The position numbers and the translations under genes were made by a program. The notes beneath the pieces are model-generated. The model saw nothing but the letters and a program-made list of their open reading frames with translations. It had not been told where the DNA came from and did no database searches. Positions 15,682 to 24,990 of a stretch of DNA of 64,000 nt are shown here, piece by piece. Source of the DNA: Arthrobacter sp. SW1 (GTDB taxonomy: Bacteria > Actinomycetota > Actinomycetes > Actinomycetales > Micrococcaceae); contig NZ_MJLT01000003.1 in assembly GCF_001766675.1 (NCBI RefSeq), positions 1 through 64,000 on the forward strand, read 5' to 3'. How positions within the stretch are numbered: the stretch's first letter is position 1; every line of letters starts with the position of its first letter.

Positions 15682-16423
15682 GGCTGGCGGGCAGGATGCG
15701 CGCGACGGCGGACACCAGCTTGTAGCGCTTGCTCGGGATGGAAACGGCCTTGCCGCGGTTGTTGTCGGCGAGCGCCTCCCTCACCACCCGTCCGGCGTCG
15801 AGCCACATCCAGCCCGGGGCAACCCCCTTGTCCATGCCCATGCGGTCGTGGAACTCGGTGTGGGTGAAGCCCGGGCAGAGCGCCGTCACCTTCACCCCGC
15901 GCGGCGCGAAGGCGAGATTCGCCCAGCGACTGAAGCTCACCTGCCAGGCCTTGGCCGCCGAGTAGCTGCCGCGGGTGGCAAACGCCGCAACGCTGGCCAC
16001 ATTGATGATCCGGCCCGATCCCCGCCGCAGCATGCCCTGCAGCGCCGCATGGCACAGCTCCATGGGCGTCTGGACGTGCAGCTTCAGGTGGCGTTTTTCA
16101 TCCTCCACGCCGTTCTTCTCGAAGGAGTGCAGCAGGCCGATTCCTGCGTTGTTGACCAGCACGTCCACCGGCCGTGCCGCGTCCAGCAAGCGTTCGACGA
16201 CGGCCGCCACCCCGGCGTCGTCGGCCAGGTCCGCGGGAAGCACCTCTGCCGTGATGCTGTAGTCGCGTTCCAGGACGTCCGCCGTGGCACGGAGCCGTCC
16301 GGCATCCCGTGCGACGAGGACCAGGTGGTGGCCTTCTTCGGCGAGCTGCCGGGCGAACTCCGCGCCCAATCCGGCGGTGGCCCCGGTGACGAGTGCGGTG
16401 AGGGCGTTCGCTATGGCGGTCAT
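15611..16423 (-). CDS. SDR family NAD(P)-dependent oxidoreductase
   Basis: This classical short-chain dehydrogenase (270 residues) has cofactor loop TGATAGLGAEFARQL, NNAGIG after strand 4, catalytic serine in INVASVAAF, and Tyr/Lys in YSAAK. The C-terminal 25 residues are Pro/Lys-rich and lie over the end of the convergent FUSC gene. Its ATG overlaps the permease stop (ATGA), so it is the last gene of a permease-SDR pair. It may reduce or oxidise a carbonyl or alcohol formed from the transported compound; the substrate is not inferable. Confidence 0.88.
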   Translation of the reverse strand: MTAIANALTALVTGATAGLGAEFARQLAEEGHHLVLVARDAGRLRATADVLERDYSITAEVLPADLADDAGVAAVVERLLDAARPVDVLVNNAGIGLLHSFEKNGVEDEKRHLKLHVQTPMELCHAALQGMLRRGSGRIINVASVAAFATRGSYSAAKAWQVSFSRWANLAFAPRGVKVTALCPGFTHTEFHDRMGMDKGVAPGWMWLDAGRVVREALADNNRGKAVSIPSKRYKLVSAVARILPASLTAGPPKKPLPASGSRPNGDAAG

Positions 16424-17961
16424 ACGCCCAGCGTAGTCCTGCCCTCCACGCTCGCCCCGGTGTTCCGGCCGACCTCTTCACGGACCTTCCTGCCGCGGAT
16501 GTAGCCCACCACGCCCAGTACCAGGATGCAGCCGAGCGTTCCCAGGGCGAAGGCCTCGAAGGTCAGCTGGGAGACGCCCCAGGTTCCTTCGAAGTCATAG
16601 GACAGCCCGAAGAGAGCGTCCAGCGTGCCCGGGAAAACCGCCACCCATGAGCCCACCAGGATCCAGAGGAAGCAGAGGGCGCCCATGAGCCGGAAGACGG
16701 CGTCGGAGACGGGCACCCTGAAGGGCCGTTCGACGTGCGGATACTTGCTGCGCAGCCGGACCGCGGCGGGAATCGCCAGCAGGTAGCTGAGCAGGAAGGT
16801 GGAGATGGCGATGGCCAGGACCACGCCGAACAGCGAGCTGCTGGTGCCGCTGAGCTGCATGGCTGCGAGCATGAACACGGTGGCCACCACTCCGGAGAGT
16901 GTGTTGACTCGGATCGGCGTGCCCAGCTTCGGGTGGAAGCGGCCGAAGAATCCGCCGAAGAACGAACCGTCCGCGGCGGCCATGGCCTGCATGCGGTCGC
17001 TGATGATCATCCAGGCGGCGCCCTGGGACACCAGGACGAAGCAGAAGATGATGGCAGAGACGGCCAACATGGCTTCCGCAGCCGGGCCGAACACCGTGTA
17101 GACCGTGGCCACGGCGCCGAAGAGCCCGCCGATGCCCGTGATCTGGTCCAGCGGCACCACCAGCAGGATGGCCAGGATGGGCAGCAGGTAGCTGGCCGCG
17201 GCGATCATGGAGGACCGCGCCACGGAGATCGGTACGTCCTTGGCCGGGTTCTTCATCTCCCCCGCGGCGCTGTTGCCGGACTCGAACCCGAGGAAGGAGA
17301 ACAGCAGCAGCGGGGTGACGCCCAGGAAGCCGGCGAGCGTGGGCGAGAAGAAGCCGAGGTCCAGGCCATTGAAGCCGTGCTGCAGGCCGTAGACCAAGGT
17401 GACGATGATGAAGAAGCTCAGGAAAACCACCTTGAGGATGGCGCCGAGGGAGGGCAGCCACTTGCCGTGCTTCAGGCTGATGATGGCCGAGGTGACCGTG
17501 ATCCAAATGAACACGAGCTTGAAGAGGTAGTCCCCCGCGCTGCCGGCTTCCACGTGGCCCACGTATTCGGACCAGGTTTCCACGGCCACGAACGCCATGG
17601 CGCCGCCCACCCACACCGGCTGGGTGACCCAGGTGAAGAGGGAGGTAATGGCCGCGGCCACGCGGCCGAAGGCCATCTTGGTCCAGACGTACACACCGCC
17701 TTCCTCGGTGAACGCACCACCGGTCTCCGCGAAGATCAGCCCGTACGGGACCATGAAGGTCACCGCCAGGATGAGGGTCCAGGTGAAGGTTTCGCCGCCG
17801 AAGCCGGACACCTGGCCCAGGACTTCCACGGAGATGACGGCGGCGACCACCAGCAGGAGGATGTCGAAGCGGCCGAGGGATTTCTGCAGGTGCTTGCTTT
17901 GCTCCCGGGCGAGGGCGGTTTGCCCGGAGCCGGGGCTTGGTGGGGCTGTTGGCTGGTCCAT
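16420..17961 (-). CDS. APC-superfamily amino acid/amine permease
   Basis: This 513-residue integral membrane protein has about twelve to thirteen helices. APC signatures are the first helix FDILLLVVAAVISVEVLGQV, then ETGGAFTEEGGVYVWTKMAFG (helices 2-3) and FLGFESGNSAAGEMKNPAKDVP (helix 6 and following loop). Closest in form to glutamate:GABA-type or putrescine/amine importers. It lies beside an aldehyde dehydrogenase and a copper amine oxidase, so import of a primary amine or its precursor is a reasonable inference. The ribosome site AAAGGA precedes ATG 17961. Confidence 0.87.
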   Translation of the reverse strand: MDQPTAPPSPGSGQTALAREQSKHLQKSLGRFDILLLVVAAVISVEVLGQVSGFGGETFTWTLILAVTFMVPYGLIFAETGGAFTEEGGVYVWTKMAFGRVAAAITSLFTWVTQPVWVGGAMAFVAVETWSEYVGHVEAGSAGDYLFKLVFIWITVTSAIISLKHGKWLPSLGAILKVVFLSFFIIVTLVYGLQHGFNGLDLGFFSPTLAGFLGVTPLLLFSFLGFESGNSAAGEMKNPAKDVPISVARSSMIAAASYLLPILAILLVVPLDQITGIGGLFGAVATVYTVFGPAAEAMLAVSAIIFCFVLVSQGAAWMIISDRMQAMAAADGSFFGGFFGRFHPKLGTPIRVNTLSGVVATVFMLAAMQLSGTSSSLFGVVLAIAISTFLLSYLLAIPAAVRLRSKYPHVERPFRVPVSDAVFRLMGALCFLWILVGSWVAVFPGTLDALFGLSYDFEGTWGVSQLTFEAFALGTLGCILVLGVVGYIRGRKVREEVGRNTGASVEGRTTLGV

Positions 17962-18096
17962 GGGGGGTCCTTTGCTACTGCTTAAGTGTGCTGCTGCGCA
18001 GGCGGTGTGGGGAGGGATGGTGCCAGCGTAGAAGCGTGAGCTGCATCACGTAAACCATTGAAAGTCGATGCCACTCATCGCCAATTCAGATGCAAC

Positions 18097-19587
18097 TCAG
18101 CCGAACTGGATCCACGTGGTTTTCGGCGCCGTGTAGTTATCGAAGGCGTGCAGCGACAGGTCCCGGCCAAAGCCCGACTGCTTGAAGCCGCCGAAGGGTG
18201 TGGTGTTGCCCAGGGCGTCCACGGTGTTCACGGAGACCGTCCCGGCCAGCAGCTCCCCCGCCACCCGGTGGGCGCGCGACAGATTCGAAGTCCACACCGA
18301 GGCGGCCAGGCCGTAGTCGGTGGCGTTGGCCAGCCGCACCGCTTCCTCTTCGGTGTCGAAGGCCTGCAGTACCGCCACGGGCCCGAAGATCTCCTCGCGG
18401 TGCACCTCGTGGTCCGCGGCCAGTCCGCCCAGCAGCGTGGGCTCCAGGTACGCATCCGAGCCGCGGACCTCCCGGCGTCCGCCGCCGAAAAGCACCTCGC
18501 CTTCGGTGCGGCCGCGCACAATCCAGCGTTCGACGTCGTCGGCGTGCGCGCTGCTGATCAGCGCACCGTTTCCTTCCAGCCCGGCGAGCGGATCCGCCGG
18601 CGCGTAGCCGGCCGCGGCGCCGGCCAGCAGGGCGGCGAACTCGCCATGGACCTCGCGCTGCACGAGGATGCGCGAGTTGGCCGAGCACACCTGCCCCTGG
18701 TTGTAGAACGCCCCGAAGGCGGCCTTGGCAGCTGCCAGGGAGAGGTCCGCGGTGTCCGCGAAGATGATGTTGGAGCTCTTGCCTCCGGCTTCGAGGCTCA
18801 GCCGCTTGAGGTTGCTGCGGCCGGAGGCTTCGAGGAGCGTCCGGGAGACGGCGGTGGAGCCGGTGAAGGCGAGCGCGTCCACGTCCATGTGGTGCGCCAG
18901 CGCGACGCCCACCTCCCGCCCGGAGCCGGTGACGACGTTGAGCACGCCGTCCGGCAGCCCGGCTTCCGCAGCGAGTTCCGCCAGCCGCAGGACATTGAGC
19001 GAGGTCTGCTCGGCGGGCTTGAGCACCATGGTGTTTCCGGCGGCCAATGCCGGAGCGAGCTTCCAGACCGCGATCTCCAGCGGGAAGTTCCAGGGCACGA
19101 TCGCGGCCACGACGCCAAGCGGCTCGCGGGTGACCAGCGCCGTGGCACCCGGCGGAACGGCCGGCAGTTCACCACTCTGCTTGTCCGCGGCCTCGGCGTA
19201 CCAGCGCAGCGTCGAGATAGCACCGGGAACGTCCACGGTGGTGGTCTGCAGGATCGGCTTGCCGCTGTCCAGGGTTTCCAGCAGGGCCAGCTCTTCGGCA
19301 TGGCGTTCCATGAGGGCGGCAAGCGCCAGCAGCAGGCCCTTCCGCGCCTCCGCGCCCATGCGGGACCACGCAGGGAAGGCGCGGCGTGCGGCCGCGACCG
19401 CGCGGTCGACGTCGTCCGCTCCGCAGGCGCCAAGCTCCGCCAGGGTGCGGCCGTCCACGGGGCTGATCGTGGGGCGCGTCCGGGCAGACGCGGTGCGGCG
19501 GCCGTCGATGAAGGCGCGTCCGTCGATCGCGAGCGCCTCGGCGCGGGCGTGCCAGTCGAGGGCGAGGTCGGCTGAAGTGCTGGTCAT
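18097..19587 (-). CDS. Aldehyde dehydrogenase (PuuC/betaine-aldehyde-dehydrogenase-like)
   Basis: This 496-residue NAD(P)-dependent aldehyde dehydrogenase has IVPWNFPLEIAVWKLAPALA, a glutamate in LSLEAGGKSSN (usually LELGGK) and the catalytic cysteine in NQGQVCSANSR. The C-terminal FGGFKQSGFGRDLSLHAFDNY is characteristic of gamma-glutamyl-aminobutyraldehyde and betaine-aldehyde dehydrogenases. It probably oxidises the aldehyde made by the amine oxidase encoded at 20256. The start is ATG 19587 with AAGGAG upstream. It is on the same strand as the permease, 135 bases away. Confidence 0.9.
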   Translation of the reverse strand: MTSTSADLALDWHARAEALAIDGRAFIDGRRTASARTRPTISPVDGRTLAELGACGADDVDRAVAAARRAFPAWSRMGAEARKGLLLALAALMERHAEELALLETLDSGKPILQTTTVDVPGAISTLRWYAEAADKQSGELPAVPPGATALVTREPLGVVAAIVPWNFPLEIAVWKLAPALAAGNTMVLKPAEQTSLNVLRLAELAAEAGLPDGVLNVVTGSGREVGVALAHHMDVDALAFTGSTAVSRTLLEASGRSNLKRLSLEAGGKSSNIIFADTADLSLAAAKAAFGAFYNQGQVCSANSRILVQREVHGEFAALLAGAAAGYAPADPLAGLEGNGALISSAHADDVERWIVRGRTEGEVLFGGGRREVRGSDAYLEPTLLGGLAADHEVHREEIFGPVAVLQAFDTEEEAVRLANATDYGLAASVWTSNLSRAHRVAGELLAGTVSVNTVDALGNTTPFGGFKQSGFGRDLSLHAFDNYTAPKTTWIQFG

Positions 19588-19628
19588 GGGTACTCCTTGT
19601 CAGGGTTTGCTTGGGGTCGTTTGGGGTG

Positions 19629-20135
19629 TCAGGGCCGGGCTTGGAGGACTGCCCGACGGCGGCCGTGCAGCCGGAGCGCGGCGGATGCGGCCATGAGGCA
19701 CGCGAGTTGGACGGCGATCACGGCGAGCATGGAGTCCGCGTGGGCGCCTGCGTGAGGCAGGGCCGCCATCGCCGCTCCGTGATGGCCCCCTCCGCCGGAT
19801 GACGTCAGGAGCACAACGTGGATGAGGATCATCGCGGCGCTCATGACGAGAAGGTGGCCAGCGGCGCGGCCCACGCAATGTTTCCGGCGCGGCATGGGAG
19901 CGGCACAGGCAAGGCAGGCGGCGCCCATGGCAGCCATCCACCAGGCCATCGCTCCGGCGGTTCCGGACACGAAGGCGGGCACGGCCGCTGCCGCGTGCGC
20001 ACTCACGCCGGACACCACTGAAAGTCCCACGAGGCCCGCGGGAATCCGGGCACGCATCGCGCGCACAGGGCTCAGCAACGAACCACCGGAGCGCGGCAAC
20101 GAAGCCGCAGGGCGCGGAATGACGGCGCGGTCCAT
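19629..20135 (-). CDS. Small His/Met/Cys-rich membrane protein divergent from the copper amine oxidase
   Basis: This 168-residue protein has about five hydrophobic segments. Likely metal-binding side chains cluster in two places: AMAWWMAAMGAACLACAAP with KHC after it, and a loop rich in histidine (GGGGHHGAAMAALPHAGAHADSM, here described only by its residues from about 120 to 142). The pattern recalls DUF5134-like membrane proteins. The position, head-to-head with a copper enzyme and 41 bases upstream of the aldehyde dehydrogenase, suggests a role in copper handling; this is inference. The start is ATG 20135 with AGGAGG upstream; a longer frame to 20234 crosses the operator. Confidence 0.65.
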   Translation of the reverse strand: MDRAVIPRPAASLPRSGGSLLSPVRAMRARIPAGLVGLSVVSGVSAHAAAAVPAFVSGTAGAMAWWMAAMGAACLACAAPMPRRKHCVGRAAGHLLVMSAAMILIHVVLLTSSGGGGHHGAAMAALPHAGAHADSMLAVIAVQLACLMAASAALRLHGRRRAVLQARP

Positions 20136-20210
20136 GGTCCTCCTGCCTGGCCCGGAATCTGCGCGGACCGGGACTTTACGCACGGGCTGTGAGATGAGTA
20201 ACATCAAGCG

Positions 20211-20234
20211 TTGGTTGAACAGTTGTACCATCAA
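20211..20234. promoter_or_regulatory. Imperfect 24-bp palindrome before the amine oxidase gene
   Basis: The sequence at 20211-20234 is symmetrical at 16 of 24 positions around the core ACAnnTGT, with TTG at one end and CAA at the other. It lies 22 bases upstream of the ATG at 20256 and in the spacer to the divergent membrane-protein gene. It is a candidate operator for the TetR regulator at 22233. Confidence 0.4.
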
Positions 20235-20255
20235 AAACAGACTTCAGGAAGTGCC

Positions 20256-22220
20256 ATGACCCTTCAGACAACTCCCTTGGCCACCGTGGCGCAGCACCCG
20301 CTGGACCAGCTTTCAGGCGCCGAAATCCAGGAAGCCCGCCGCATCCTCGACGCCGCCGGGCTCCTGGCCGACACCACCCGCTTCGCCTACCTCGGCCTGG
20401 TCGAACCGCCGAAAGCGGCCCTGTACGGAGACGGCGCCGACACCGCCGCGCCGGAGCGCCGGGTCCGCGCCATGCTCTGGGATGCCGCGCTGTCCCGCTC
20501 ACTCGACGTCAGGCTGTCCCTGGCCACCGGAGAAGTCCTCGCACAGCGCGAACTGGACCCCGCCGTCGACGGCCAACTGCCCATCCTGTTCGAAGAATTC
20601 GAGATCATCGAGGAAATCCTGGCCGCGGATCCGCAGTGGAACGCCGCCCTTGCCTCCCGCGGGCTGACGCCCGCGCAGGTCCGCGTATCTCCGCTCTCGG
20701 CCGGCGTTTTTGAGTACGAGAACGAGGAAGGCAAGCGCCTGCTCCGCGGGCTCGGCTTCCGCCAGGACCACCCGGGCGACCACGCCTGGGCGCACCCGAT
20801 CGACGGCTTGGTGGCGTTTGTAGACGTGGAGAACCGCCGCGTGAACCACCTGATCGACGACGGCCCGGTTCCGGTCCCCGAGGTCAACGGCAACTACACC
20901 GACCCGGCAATCCACGGCGAACTGCGCACGGACCTGAAACTGATCGAGATCACCCAGCCCGAAGGCCCCAGCTTCACGCTGGACGGAAACCACCTGAGCT
21001 GGGCCGGCTGGGACCTCCGTGTCGGCTTCGATGCCCGCGAAGGCCTGGTACTGCACCAGATCCACCACACCCAGGAGGGCCGTCGTCGTCCACTGATCCA
21101 CCGGGCGGCGATCTCCGAAATGGTGGTCCCCTACGGCGACCCCGCGCCGTACCGCAGCTGGCAGAACTACTTCGACTCCGGCGAGTACCTCGTGGGCCGG
21201 GACGCGAACTCCCTCAAGCTCGGCTGCGACTGCCTGGGCGAAATCACCTACATGTCCCCCGTGGTGGCGGATGACTTCGGCAACCCGCGCGCCATCGAAA
21301 ACGGCATCTGCATCCACGAAGAGGACGCAGGCATCCTCTGGAAGCACACGGACGAATGGGCCGGCTCCAACGAGGTGCGCCGCAACCGCCGCCTGGTGGT
21401 TTCCTTCTTCACCACGGTGGGCAACTACGACTACGGCTTCTACTGGTACCTCTACCTGGACGGCACCATCGAGTTCGAGGCCAAGGCCACGGGCATCGTG
21501 TTCACCGCCGCGCTGCCGGAAAAGGGGTACGCCTACGCCTCCGAAATCGCCCCGGGCCTGGGCGCGCCGTACCACCAGCACCTCTTCAACGCCCGCCTGG
21601 ACATGATGATCGACGGCGGCACGAACCGTGTGGAGGAACTGGACCTGGTCCGCCTGCCCAAGGGGCCGGGCAACCCGCATGGCAACGCCTTCACCCAGAA
21701 GCGCACGGTGCTGGCCCGCGAATCCGAAGCCATCCGCGACGCCGACGGCAGCAAGGGCCGCACCTGGCATATCAGCAACCCGGAATCGCTGAACCAGCTG
21801 GGGCACCCCGTGGGCTACACCCTCTACCCCGAGGGCCAGCCCACCCTGGCCATGGCCGACGATTCCTCGATCGCCTCGCGCGCTGCCTTCGCCCGCCACC
21901 ACCTGTGGGTCACCCGGCACGCCGAGGACGAGCTCTACGCTGCCGGCGACTTCGTCAACCAACATCCCGGCGGCGCGGGACTGCCGGCCTACGTGGCGCA
22001 GGACCGGGACATCGACGGCAAGGACATCGTGGTGTGGCATTCCTTCGGGCTGACGCACTTCCCGCGCCCGGAGGACTGGCCCATCATGCCGGTGGACACC
22101 ACGGGCTTCACCCTGAAGCCGCACGGTTTCTTCGACAGCAACCCGACGCTCGACGTGCCGCCGTCGGCGTCCGGGCACTGTGCGGCACCGGGTGCAAGTA
22201 CGGCCGCCTCCTGCCACTGA
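20256..22220 (+). CDS. Copper-containing primary amine oxidase
   Basis: This enzyme oxidises primary amines (R-CH2-NH2) to aldehyde, ammonia and H2O2 using copper and a self-generated topaquinone. At 654 residues it resembles Arthrobacter phenylethylamine oxidase (AGAO). Key residues are visible: Tyr391 in NYDYGFYW becomes the topaquinone, Asp307 in NYFDSGEY is the catalytic base, and His440, His442 (YHQHLF) and His601 ([12 protein letters not shown]) bind copper. Each is offset by nine from the AGAO numbers (382, 298, 431, 433, 592), so all functional parts are intact. There is no signal peptide, so it is cytoplasmic. The start is ATG 20256 with CAGGAA upstream. Substrate could be phenethylamine, tyramine or histamine. 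Confidence 0.96.
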   Translation: MTLQTTPLATVAQHPLDQLSGAEIQEARRILDAAGLLADTTRFAYLGLVEPPKAALYGDGADTAAPERRVRAMLWDAALSRSLDVRLSLATGEVLAQRELDPAVDGQLPILFEEFEIIEEILAADPQWNAALASRGLTPAQVRVSPLSAGVFEYENEEGKRLLRGLGFRQDHPGDHAWAHPIDGLVAFVDVENRRVNHLIDDGPVPVPEVNGNYTDPAIHGELRTDLKLIEITQPEGPSFTLDGNHLSWAGWDLRVGFDAREGLVLHQIHHTQEGRRRPLIHRAAISEMVVPYGDPAPYRSWQNYFDSGEYLVGRDANSLKLGCDCLGEITYMSPVVADDFGNPRAIENGICIHEEDAGILWKHTDEWAGSNEVRRNRRLVVSFFTTVGNYDYGFYWYLYLDGTIEFEAKATGIVFTAALPEKGYAYASEIAPGLGAPYHQHLFNARLDMMIDGGTNRVEELDLVRLPKGPGNPHGNAFTQKRTVLARESEAIRDADGSKGRTWHISNPESLNQLGHPVGYTLYPEGQPTLAMADDSSIASRAAFARHHLWVTRHAEDELYAAGDFVNQHPGGAGLPAYVAQDRDIDGKDIVVWHSFGLTHFPRPEDWPIMPVDTTGFTLKPHGFFDSNPTLDVPPSASGHCAAPGASTAASCH

Positions 22221-22232
22221 TAAGTTGGCAGC

Positions 22233-22841
22233 ATGCCCCGCTTGGTCGACCATCAGGAGCGCCGCCGCGCCATCATCGAGACCACGTGGCGGCTGATCGC
22301 CGGCCAGGGCATCGAGAATGCCAGCATGCGGGACATCGCCCGGGAATGCGGATACGCCGCCCCGGGGGTGTTGGCCCACTACTTCCCCAACAAGGATGCC
22401 CTGCTGCTGGCGTCCTATGAGCTGATCTGCGAGCGCACCAACGAACGGATCGCGGCCGGCACCAAGGGCCGCCGCGGACTGGCTGCCCTGCGCAGCATGT
22501 GCCTGGAGATCATCCCGGCGGACCCGCTGACCGTGGTGGAGGCGCGCGTGGCCGTGTCCTTCTGGCAGCGGGCCCAGACCGAAGACGCGCTGCGGGCGGT
22601 GGGCCGGGACGCCCTGCTGCACTGGCGCGGCCTGATGATGGAGTTCCTCACCCAAGCCGAGCACGACGGCGAGTGCGCACCTTTGGGCGATCCGGATGCG
22701 GTGGCCGATGAGCTGCTGAACATCATGATGGGCCTGCACGTGACGTCGATGCTGGACCCGGACACCGTCACCGGGTCCAGGCAGCGGCACCTGGTGGAGC
22801 GGGCGCTGGGGCGGCTTGCCTTGGAGGCGGCGCAGGCCTAG
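22233..22841 (+). CDS. TetR family regulator (BetI-like)
   Basis: This 202-residue regulator has a helix-turn-helix at residues 10-55 (RRRAIIETTWRLIAGQGIEN and CGYAAPGVLAHYFPNKDALL). A BetI-type C-terminal domain is marked by VSFWQRAQTEDALRAV. It starts 13 bases after the amine oxidase stop and is likely in the same transcript, a common layout for substrate-sensing repressors of amine catabolism. The palindrome at 20211 is its candidate target. Its last bases overlap the convergent LysR gene by four. Confidence 0.9.
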   Translation: MPRLVDHQERRRAIIETTWRLIAGQGIENASMRDIARECGYAAPGVLAHYFPNKDALLLASYELICERTNERIAAGTKGRRGLAALRSMCLEIIPADPLTVVEARVAVSFWQRAQTEDALRAVGRDALLHWRGLMMEFLTQAEHDGECAPLGDPDAVADELLNIMMGLHVTSMLDPDTVTGSRQRHLVERALGRLALEAAQA

Positions 22842-23752
22842 GCCCGTGCCGCCTTGGCCACGGCGATCTGGTGGCGTACCGCCTGCGCCACCGCGCGCAG
22901 GCGGGCCGTAGGCCGCTGCGTCCGCAGGTGGGCGAGCACCGTTTTCAGCTCCGGCACATTGTCCTCGATTTCCACGGTGGCCAGCTTGCCGCCGTCGTAC
23001 GTTAAACCGTGCTGCGGGCGCTGGTGCAGGATCGAATAGCCAAGCCCCCGGGACACGAAGGTGCGGACCGTCTCATAGCTGGCGGAACGGAACCTGACGT
23101 CCGGCTCGCGGCCGCTGCGGCGGGCGATCGACAGCATGAGCTCCCGGCTGTGCGGCAGGTCCAGCAGCACGAACGGCTCGTCCTTCAGTGCCGACATCTT
23201 CACGCTCCCGACGCCGGCCAACGCGTGCGCCGGCGGCATGGCCAGGTAGGGCCTGGCGGTGTCGACGACGGAGCTCGCGACGGCGTCCGGAAGGTCCAGG
23301 TCGTAGCACAGGGCCAGGTCCGCCTGGCCGCTGAGGAGGGCGGAGACGCAGCCGGACATATCGGCCTCCGTGACGTCCAACTCCAGGGCCGGGTGGTCCT
23401 CCCGCAGTTTGCTCAGCACACCGGGAAGCAGAAAGGGCGCCAGGGTGCTGAAACATGCCAGGCGCAGGCGGCCTGCAACGCTTTGGTTCTCCCCGCGGGC
23501 GTGGTCCAGGCTCTCCTCCACATGGGCGAGGATCGACTGCGCATCGCGGAGGAAGAGCTCCCCGGCGGGCGTGAGGACCAGGCCCTTGGAGCGCTGGCGG
23601 ATGAAGAACTGGGTGCCCACGTGGCGCTCCAGCTGGGCGATCGCGGCCGAGACCGCGGACTGCGCCACGTTCAGCCGCACGGAGGCGCCAGTCATGGACA
23701 GCTGGGCGGCGGCCTCAACGAAATAGCGGAGCTGGGTCAGCGTGACATCCAT
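22838..23752 (-). CDS. LysR family transcriptional regulator
   Basis: This 304-residue LysR-type regulator has an N-terminal winged helix-turn-helix (residues 4-63: LTQLRYFVEAAAQLSMTGAS, VAQSAVSAAIAQLERHVGTQ). A periplasmic-binding-protein-like effector domain (about 90-295) follows, resembling CynR/CbbR-type folds that bind small organic acids. It is divergent from the RidA-DUF1028-M20 operon with a T-N11-A palindrome between them, so it very probably regulates that operon. The effector would be a substrate or product of the amidohydrolase pathway. Confidence 0.93.
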   Translation of the reverse strand: MDVTLTQLRYFVEAAAQLSMTGASVRLNVAQSAVSAAIAQLERHVGTQFFIRQRSKGLVLTPAGELFLRDAQSILAHVEESLDHARGENQSVAGRLRLACFSTLAPFLLPGVLSKLREDHPALELDVTEADMSGCVSALLSGQADLALCYDLDLPDAVASSVVDTARPYLAMPPAHALAGVGSVKMSALKDEPFVLLDLPHSRELMLSIARRSGREPDVRFRSASYETVRTFVSRGLGYSILHQRPQHGLTYDGGKLATVEIEDNVPELKTVLAHLRTQRPTARLRAVAQAVRHQIAVAKAARA

Positions 23753-23772
23753 GCGATGAGCATAGCCAATTC

Positions 23773-23787
23773 ATCGAAATTTTCGAT
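23773..23787. promoter_or_regulatory. LysR box (T-N11-A palindrome)
   Basis: ATCGAAATTTTCGAT is a perfect inverted repeat of seven-base arms around one base, and contains T (23774)-N11-A (23786), the classic LysR recognition form. It lies 21 bases upstream of the lysR start and about 100 bases before the ridA start. Confidence 0.7.
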
Positions 23788-23884
23788 ACAACGCTTCTAA
23801 AACGACTGTTGGACAGATTTCAACTCCGGGCGCGAAGCTGATTCCCGACGACACCCTTCCTCCGAGACGAAAAGGCACACGCCC

Positions 23885-24322
23885 GTGAAGCACCAGCGCA
23901 TCCGCACCTTCAACACCAAGGACACCTACCCCGAACAGAACCTGGACAACGATCTTTGCCAGGCCGTGGTGGCCAATGGCGTGGTGTACCTGCGGGGGCA
24001 GATCGGCCAGGACCTGGAGACCCGCGAGTCGGTGGGCATCGGAGACGTGGAAGCCCAGGCGGAAAAGGCCATGGCCAACATCGACATGCTGCTCAAGGAA
24101 GCCGGCAGCAGCCTCGAGGACATCGTGAAGGTGACCGTCTACATCATCGATCCGCGCTACCGCGAACCCGTGTACCGCACCATGGGCCGCTGGCTGAAGG
24201 GCGTGTTCCCGGTGTCCACCGGCATCGTGGTCTCCGCGCTGGCCCGCCCCGAGTGGCTCGTGGAAATCGACGCCACCGCCGTGATCTCCACCTCCGGCAC
24301 TTCCGCGGAGGCAACGGCATGA
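23885..24322 (+). CDS. RidA (YjgF/YER057c/UK114) family protein
   Basis: This 145-residue member of the family contains enamine/imine deaminases that detoxify reactive intermediates of PLP enzymes, and related hydrolases. The fold is recognisable from VVANGVVYLRGQIGQDL, AQAEKAMANIDMLLKEAGSSLEDIVKVTVYI and a C-terminal ARPEWLVEIDATAVI; the glutamate near the end is conserved in this group. An exact arginine, as in canonical RidA (usually RVAR), is not evident in the strict form, so this is probably a divergent subgroup. The start is GTG 23885. It overlaps the DUF1028 gene by four bases (ATGA). It probably processes an imine or enamine in the same pathway. Confidence 0.88.
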   Translation: MKHQRIRTFNTKDTYPEQNLDNDLCQAVVANGVVYLRGQIGQDLETRESVGIGDVEAQAEKAMANIDMLLKEAGSSLEDIVKVTVYIIDPRYREPVYRTMGRWLKGVFPVSTGIVVSALARPEWLVEIDATAVISTSGTSAEATA

Positions 24323-24990
24323 CGTTCAGCATCGCCGCCACCGACGGCAACGGCCGCTTCGGACTGGCTGTGTCTTCGTCCTCCCCCGCGGTCGCCGCGC
24401 GCTGCGCACACCTGCGCGACGGCGTCGGGGCCGTCAGCTCGCAGAACATCACCGATCCCCGGCTCGGTGGACTCCTGCTTGACCGGCTCCAGGCCGGCTA
24501 CTCGGCTCAGGAGGCGGTTGACGCCGTCGTGCAGGAATCCCCCGCGGCCAACTACCGGCAGCTGGTGGTCCTGGACGCGCGCGGCGGTTCCGCCGTATTC
24601 AGCGGCGAGCACGCGCTGGGCGTGACCGGCGAGGGCCGCGGCGCCAACTGTGTAAGTGCCGGCAACATGCTGGCCGATGCGCGCGTGCCCCAGGCAATCT
24701 GCGACGCCTTCGAGGCCGCCACCGGTGAGCTCGAGGAGCGCCTGATGGCTGCCCTCCGCGCTGCCGAAGCTGCCGGCGGAGAAGCCGGGCCGGTGCGTTC
24801 GGCGGGAATGTCCGTGGTGTCCGGGCACGGCTGGCGGGACACCGACCTGCGGGTGGACTGGCACGAGGAGCCTATTGCGGAACTCGGCAGGCTGCTGGAG
24901 GTCTGGCTTCCGCAGCGCAATGACTACGTGGTGCGCGGCCTCGACCCCGCTGCATCCGTCGGCTACGGGGTTCCGGGCGATGACCGCTAA
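24319..24990 (+). CDS. DUF1028 Ntn-hydrolase-like protein
   Basis: This 223-residue protein has the DUF1028 start TFSIAATDGNGRFGLAVSSS followed by DGVGAVSSQNITDPRLG and GRGANCVSAGNMLA. DUF1028 has an N-terminal-nucleophile hydrolase fold, but proteins usually start Met-Thr/Ser, so removal of the first methionine would expose Thr2 as a possible nucleophile. The natural substrate is not established; an amide or cyclic peptide is plausible. It is translationally coupled to ridA (4-base overlap), and the next gene starts 11 bases before its stop, so all three are made together. Some relatives carry a peptidoglycan-binding domain; this one does not. Confidence 0.88.
   Translation: MTFSIAATDGNGRFGLAVSSSSPAVAARCAHLRDGVGAVSSQNITDPRLGGLLLDRLQAGYSAQEAVDAVVQESPAANYRQLVVLDARGGSAVFSGEHALGVTGEGRGANCVSAGNMLADARVPQAICDAFEAATGELEERLMAALRAAEAAGGEAGPVRSAGMSVVSGHGWRDTDLRVDWHEEPIAELGRLLEVWLPQRNDYVVRGLDPAASVGYGVPGDDR

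Noticed and set aside
20499..22790. 763-codon open frame on the minus strand
   Set aside because: Antisense of the copper amine oxidase and TetR genes, whose catalytic residues and helix-turn-helix are intact.
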